Shown in pieces: positions 60,816 to 64,000 of a DNA stretch of 64,000 nucleotides. Position 1 is the stretch's first letter. Each line of letters starts with the position of its first letter. Origin of the DNA: Catalinimonas niigatensis (GTDB taxonomy: Bacteria > Bacteroidota > Bacteroidia > Cytophagales > Cyclobacteriaceae); NCBI RefSeq assembly GCF_030506285.1, contig NZ_CP119422.1:2914001-2978000 (forward strand), given 5' to 3'. A model generated the notes under the pieces. That model had not been told where the DNA came from. It worked only from the letters and a program-made list of their open reading frames with translations, and did not search any database. Both the position numbers and the translations under genes were made by a program.

Positions 60816-63725
60816 TTAGTTGATGCCGTATGATACACTTAGCGTAAATGAACGCCCTAGCGTAAAGGATTCATATACCGGGCTTTCATTAAAGTCATAT
60901 GCCTGTTCGTACTTAGGATTAAGCAGGTTTTCTGCTTTAAAGCCAACAGAGTAGTTGTCGCCAATACGTTTTGATAAAGTGTAGTTCAATATAGGACGTG
61001 GTTGATCATATACGTCTGGATCAAGCGCTCCCGTAGCAAATGCTAGACGTTCTCCCCAAACATTAAATGACAATGCACTTTCCAAACCTAATTCCTGCTG
61101 ATTATAAAACAAGGCAGCATTTACAATATAAGGTGATTGCCCCTGGAAGGGGCGTGTATCTTTCAGATTAGGCCTGTCAGAATTACGGATTACTTGCAAT
61201 TCTTCTTCAGTACGATCTGCCTGAGAGTTAATATAGCTGGCATTTACTGAAAAACGCAGGTTTTCAAGTGCTGGTGTGATGAACCCAAGAGATTTTCTGA
61301 ATTCAACTTCCGCTCCATATACTCTTCCATTGTCTACATTTACTGGACGAATTTCAGGGGTAGAAGTAGTAGGCGTCAATTGAAGTACAATGGGATTATC
61401 AAAGTTTTTATAATACAAGCTTATTGCAAACAATTCCCCTGCATTAGGGTAAATCTCATAGCGTAAATCAAAGTTTTGTACCAATGTACGTTCCAAATCA
61501 GGATTTCCTGTATAAATTGGAATAGAAATACCACTATAAGATACAAAAGGAGAGATTTCTCTCAAATTAGGCCTAGCAAGTGTCTGACTTGCTGCCGCCC
61601 TCAGATTTGCATTGTCATTCAGCTTATATATGAGGTTCAATGCGGGCAATACATCAGTTTGATTGATTCCTCCAGTACGACCATTTGACGCTACTGAACT
61701 AAAATCTGTACCTTCAATCCGAGCGCCTGCAATGGCTTTCAGATTCTTGGTGACATTATAAGCAGCCATTAAATATGTAGCCCATATTGCTTCTGTTCCT
61801 TCATAAATGTTACCAGAAAAAGTCTGGTCAGCATAATAATTACCAAAACCATATAAGCCTGAGCCTGTACTTTCTGGTGTATTGACTGTACCAAAGTTCT
61901 CTAAAGCAAAAAAATCTGTAACATCTCCATCCTCTCCTGCTTCAGTTATTGTAACAAAATCAGGGTTGATTCCACTTTCTCTTTGTGCCACCAGTGAAAT
62001 AAAGTCCTCGTTAAAATTGCGTTGTTTATTTGAATAATAACCTCCAAACTTCAATTGATTGTCAGTCTGTTCCTTGGTTAAAGGTATAGTAATATCTACT
62101 TTACCACTGTATTGATTATCTTCCAGATTCCTGAATATTCTGGATGGCAATATTCCAATTTCAGATGGGTTGATTGAATATCCTCTTCCATAGCCTGGAA
62201 CGCCAAAACCTGCCAATCTGATGTCAGGCTCTTCCTGGGTAGATACAGTATAACCTGCTGTCCATTCTAGTCGCGCTCCACCAAGTAAGTCCTGAAAAAA
62301 ATGTTTTCCGCGTAGTTGAGTATTATTCAGTTGTCTCTCTTGAAAAGACACTATCCGATCCTCAAAATTTGTACCTCCACGGAAAGACTGCCAATACCCA
62401 TTGTAAGTTCTGGCATTTACTGAGTTATCGTGGTTGTATAAATTCTCTAAGGTGATTTCCTGATTTGGTGAAAACTGATAAGCTACACTGATCATACCCC
62501 CTAATTGTGTGTTTTCATCACCATTTACTATGTTGTATGACTGTTCTCTGATCAACTCATCTGCTCCTGCATCAAAATATAACCCATATTGACCATTATC
62601 ATAAAATGTATATCCTTTGCTATAGCTAATAGCTGCGCTATATCCCAAATTTTTTCCAAACAGGGAAGTACGGTTACCTACAGAAATATCAATGCCATGA
62701 TCTAAAGGTACTGATTGTTGACGTGCAAGAAAGGGAGTAGTAAAAGAAGTAGCTGTTTGTTCTAGAATATCTCTCTGTGTTTGATTAGCAGGTACCCTTG
62801 CTGTTCTTTCTAAACCACCTGCTGTTGCAGGGTTACCTACTTGCTCACGATATTGGATGAAATTATCAGGTAATCCCCGAGTCCCGTCATCATATCCTAA
62901 AAAATCCAGTTCTCCTTCAGCACCATCTGTAAGAAAGTTATTGATAAATGATGACTGTGTATTGTAAGTGGCAGAAAGTCCGAAATTAAAGAAAAATTCG
63001 TCTGGTAATGATTTTGTAGTAATATCCACCTTACCTCCGGTAAAGTTTCCAGGCTGGTCAGGGGTGAAAGTTTTGACTGTCACCATATTTTCTACTACAT
63101 CAGATGGGATCAAGTCCAAACTAGTACTATTGCGATAAGGATCTGTGCTTGGAAGAGTAATCCCATTTAATTGAGAGATAGAATAACGATCGCCTAATCC
63201 CCGCATTACCACATATTTCCCTTCTTCTATTGAAGCTCCTGTTACTTGCTTAATAGACTCAGCGGCATTGGATGCACCCAATTGGGCCATTTCTTTGGAA
63301 GAAATTCCATCTTGTACGGCCAGCGCATTTTTTTGTATTTTGAGTAAAGCCACATCATTGTCCTTGATGGCCTGCGCTGTCACTACTACTTCCTGTAGCT
63401 CTGTGTTTTCTTCTTGAAGCGCAACGTCTAAAGCCTGATTCTGGCCACCTATGACTACTACGTTTTCAATTTTCTGGCTGGCATATGAGACATAGCTCAC
63501 TACCAGTGTATAAGTACCAGGCTTAAGTTTAAGCTGGTAATTTCCACTGATATCAGTTACTGTTCCGATGGAGGAGCCTTCTGCTTGGACGGTGGCTCCG
63601 ATCAATTCTTCACCGGTTTTTGCATCTATGATTTGTCCGCTTATTGTTCCTTGTGCAAATAAAGGTTGGAACCCTGTAATAAGACAAACCAAAAATGCAA
63701 TGGATAGATTTGTTTTCATAATCAC
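60816..63725 (-). CDS. Large TonB-dependent receptor
   Basis: The protein has 969 residues; the ATG two codons in (MKTNLSIAFL) may be the true start. The signal peptide ends PLFAQ; a CarboxypepD_reg-like domain (about 27-110: TISGQIIDAKTGEELIGATV) is followed by a plug (about 125-245, with SIEEGKYVVMRGLGDRYS and VDITTKSLPDEFF) and a long 22-strand barrel ending in TLSVSYGIN. It lacks a SusD partner immediately downstream. The GLGDRYS plug type is common in Bacteroidota receptors of unknown ligand, found next to a secreted partner such as the gene at the right edge. The ligand is unknown. Confidence 0.93.
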   Translation of the reverse strand: MIMKTNLSIAFLVCLITGFQPLFAQGTISGQIIDAKTGEELIGATVQAEGSSIGTVTDISGNYQLKLKPGTYTLVVSYVSYASQKIENVVVIGGQNQALDVALQEENTELQEVVVTAQAIKDNDVALLKIQKNALAVQDGISSKEMAQLGASNAAESIKQVTGASIEEGKYVVMRGLGDRYSISQLNGITLPSTDPYRNSTSLDLIPSDVVENMVTVKTFTPDQPGNFTGGKVDITTKSLPDEFFFNFGLSATYNTQSSFINNFLTDGAEGELDFLGYDDGTRGLPDNFIQYREQVGNPATAGGLERTARVPANQTQRDILEQTATSFTTPFLARQQSVPLDHGIDISVGNRTSLFGKNLGYSAAISYSKGYTFYDNGQYGLYFDAGADELIREQSYNIVNGDENTQLGGMISVAYQFSPNQEITLENLYNHDNSVNARTYNGYWQSFRGGTNFEDRIVSFQERQLNNTQLRGKHFFQDLLGGARLEWTAGYTVSTQEEPDIRLAGFGVPGYGRGYSINPSEIGILPSRIFRNLEDNQYSGKVDITIPLTKEQTDNQLKFGGYYSNKQRNFNEDFISLVAQRESGINPDFVTITEAGEDGDVTDFFALENFGTVNTPESTGSGLYGFGNYYADQTFSGNIYEGTEAIWATYLMAAYNVTKNLKAIAGARIEGTDFSSVASNGRTGGINQTDVLPALNLIYKLNDNANLRAAASQTLARPNLREISPFVSYSGISIPIYTGNPDLERTLVQNFDLRYEIYPNAGELFAISLYYKNFDNPIVLQLTPTTSTPEIRPVNVDNGRVYGAEVEFRKSLGFITPALENLRFSVNASYINSQADRTEEELQVIRNSDRPNLKDTRPFQGQSPYIVNAALFYNQQELGLESALSFNVWGERLAFATGALDPDVYDQPRPILNYTLSKRIGDNYSVGFKAENLLNPKYEQAYDFNESPVYESFTLGRSFTLSVSYGIN

Positions 63726-63765
63726 TTATAACTATAATTTATTGATATCTCAATAAGAAGGAGAG

Positions 63766-63787
63766 AGAGGCCGTATGTACGGCCTCT
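63766..63787. repeat. Palindromic hairpin between receptor and upstream gene
   Basis: AGAGGCCGTA and TACGGCCTCT form a nearly complete palindrome with a two-base centre (effective loop about six bases). On the plus strand TTTTATTATTTT follows; on the minus strand, the direction of both flanking genes, a pyrimidine-rich CTCTCC tract follows instead. It may act as a partial terminator or RNA-stabilising structure between the two genes. Confidence 0.55.
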
Positions 63788-63804
63788 TTTATTATTTTCC
63801 TATG

Positions 63805-63999
63805 TTAGTCAACTAAATAGCCTAATTGAGAAAGTGTAGACCAACCTGATAGCCAGGTTGCTTCTCCGGGAACAAATGCTCCACGATATTCTACCTGCTC
63901 TAATCCGCTTGGCACAGTGGCAGTAGCAGCAGTAGCAGCAGCAGGACGAGGGTCCAAACCGCCATCAGTGGTACGACTTACACCACTGAGTACAGGATC
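63805..63999 (-). CDS. C-terminal end of a probable secreted protein, cut off by the window
   Basis: A frame open to the right edge ends at 63805 on the minus strand and encodes 64 residues: DPVLSGVSRTTDGGLDPRP, an Ala/Thr-rich stretch, then VEYRGAFVPGEATWLSGWST and LSQLGYLVD. The pattern Y-R-G-A-F...W-x-x-G-W-T/S-x-L near the C-terminus is one I recall from secreted Bacteroidota proteins encoded next to TonB-dependent receptors. The gene is upstream of the receptor on the same strand, 79 bases apart, so co-transcription is plausible. Identification rests on memory of the pattern only. Confidence 0.7.
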   Translation of the reverse strand, partial: DPVLSGVSRTTDGGLDPRPAAATAATATVPSGLEQVEYRGAFVPGEATWLSGWSTLSQLGYLVD

Positions 64000-64000
64000 A

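Overview
The window reads as a chromosomal segment of a gliding-type member of the Bacteroidota, most likely of the order Cytophagales. The evidence is a complete type IX secretion core (a PorP/SprF-like protein followed by GldK, GldL, GldM and GldN), TonB-dependent receptors with an N-terminal carboxypeptidase-regulatory-like domain, the Bacteroidota families DUF4271 and DUF4112, a long PurF-like enzyme, and genes without Shine-Dalgarno sequences. No rRNA, tRNA, CRISPR array, prophage or intact insertion sequence was seen. Gene density is high and most of the content is housekeeping; species and family are not resolvable by reading alone.

Layout. 0-7 kb: a cut-off surface-repeat protein, a tiny ORF before a strong terminator, an SDR oxidoreductase, a short acidic protein, a membrane protein with an anti-sigma-like zinc finger, then on the minus strand a flavin-reductase-like protein, a DUF4112 protein, a 5'(3')-deoxyribonucleotidase and a lipoprotein sulfatase. 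7.2-7.4 kb: a decayed PAS-domain remnant on the plus strand. 7.5-17.7 kb: one minus-strand chemosensory operon, transcribed in the order soluble PAS-receptor, CheW, CheY, CheB, CheA, CheC-like, a membrane GAF/PAS protein with no output domain, CheR. It is preceded by 1.1 kb without genes. 18.8-30.4 kb: a DinB/YfiT-like protein, a glyoxalase-fold protein, the PurF-like amidotransferase, nuoM-nuoN, a secreted regulatory-like-domain protein, an ArsR regulator whose end overlaps a sodium:solute symporter, clpS, recR, DUF423 and YggS. 30.5-32.9 kb: a small membrane protein and uvrC.

32.9-42.7 kb: porP/sprF-gldKLMN, preceded on the same strand by hemD, DUF4271 and an Omp85-family (BamA/TamA-like) protein whose start codon lies just downstream of a perfect 10-bp inverted repeat. 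42.9-48.9 kb: a vitamin-uptake locus on the minus strand. A PLP decarboxylase overlaps a PnuC-type transporter, followed by a NadR-like kinase, a clear TPP riboswitch, a TonB-dependent receptor and an NMT1/THI5-fold protein that has no export signal. The riboswitch makes thiamine or a precursor the most likely substrate of the receptor.

49-60.4 kb: hemW with a TTG start, two related outer-membrane barrels, type II NADH dehydrogenase, uvrA, a three-gene unit (TIGR01777 oxidoreductase, LOG-family protein, lytic transglycosylase) and an orphan PAS histidine kinase. 60.8-64 kb: a large TonB-dependent receptor and, at the edge, the C-terminal end of the gene upstream of it.

The most unusual points are the riboswitch locus with its cytoplasmic substrate-binding-type protein, the chemosensory operon with a membrane sensor lacking any output domain, the hairpin at the Omp85 start, the PAS remnant, and the long non-coding stretch upstream of the chemosensory operon.
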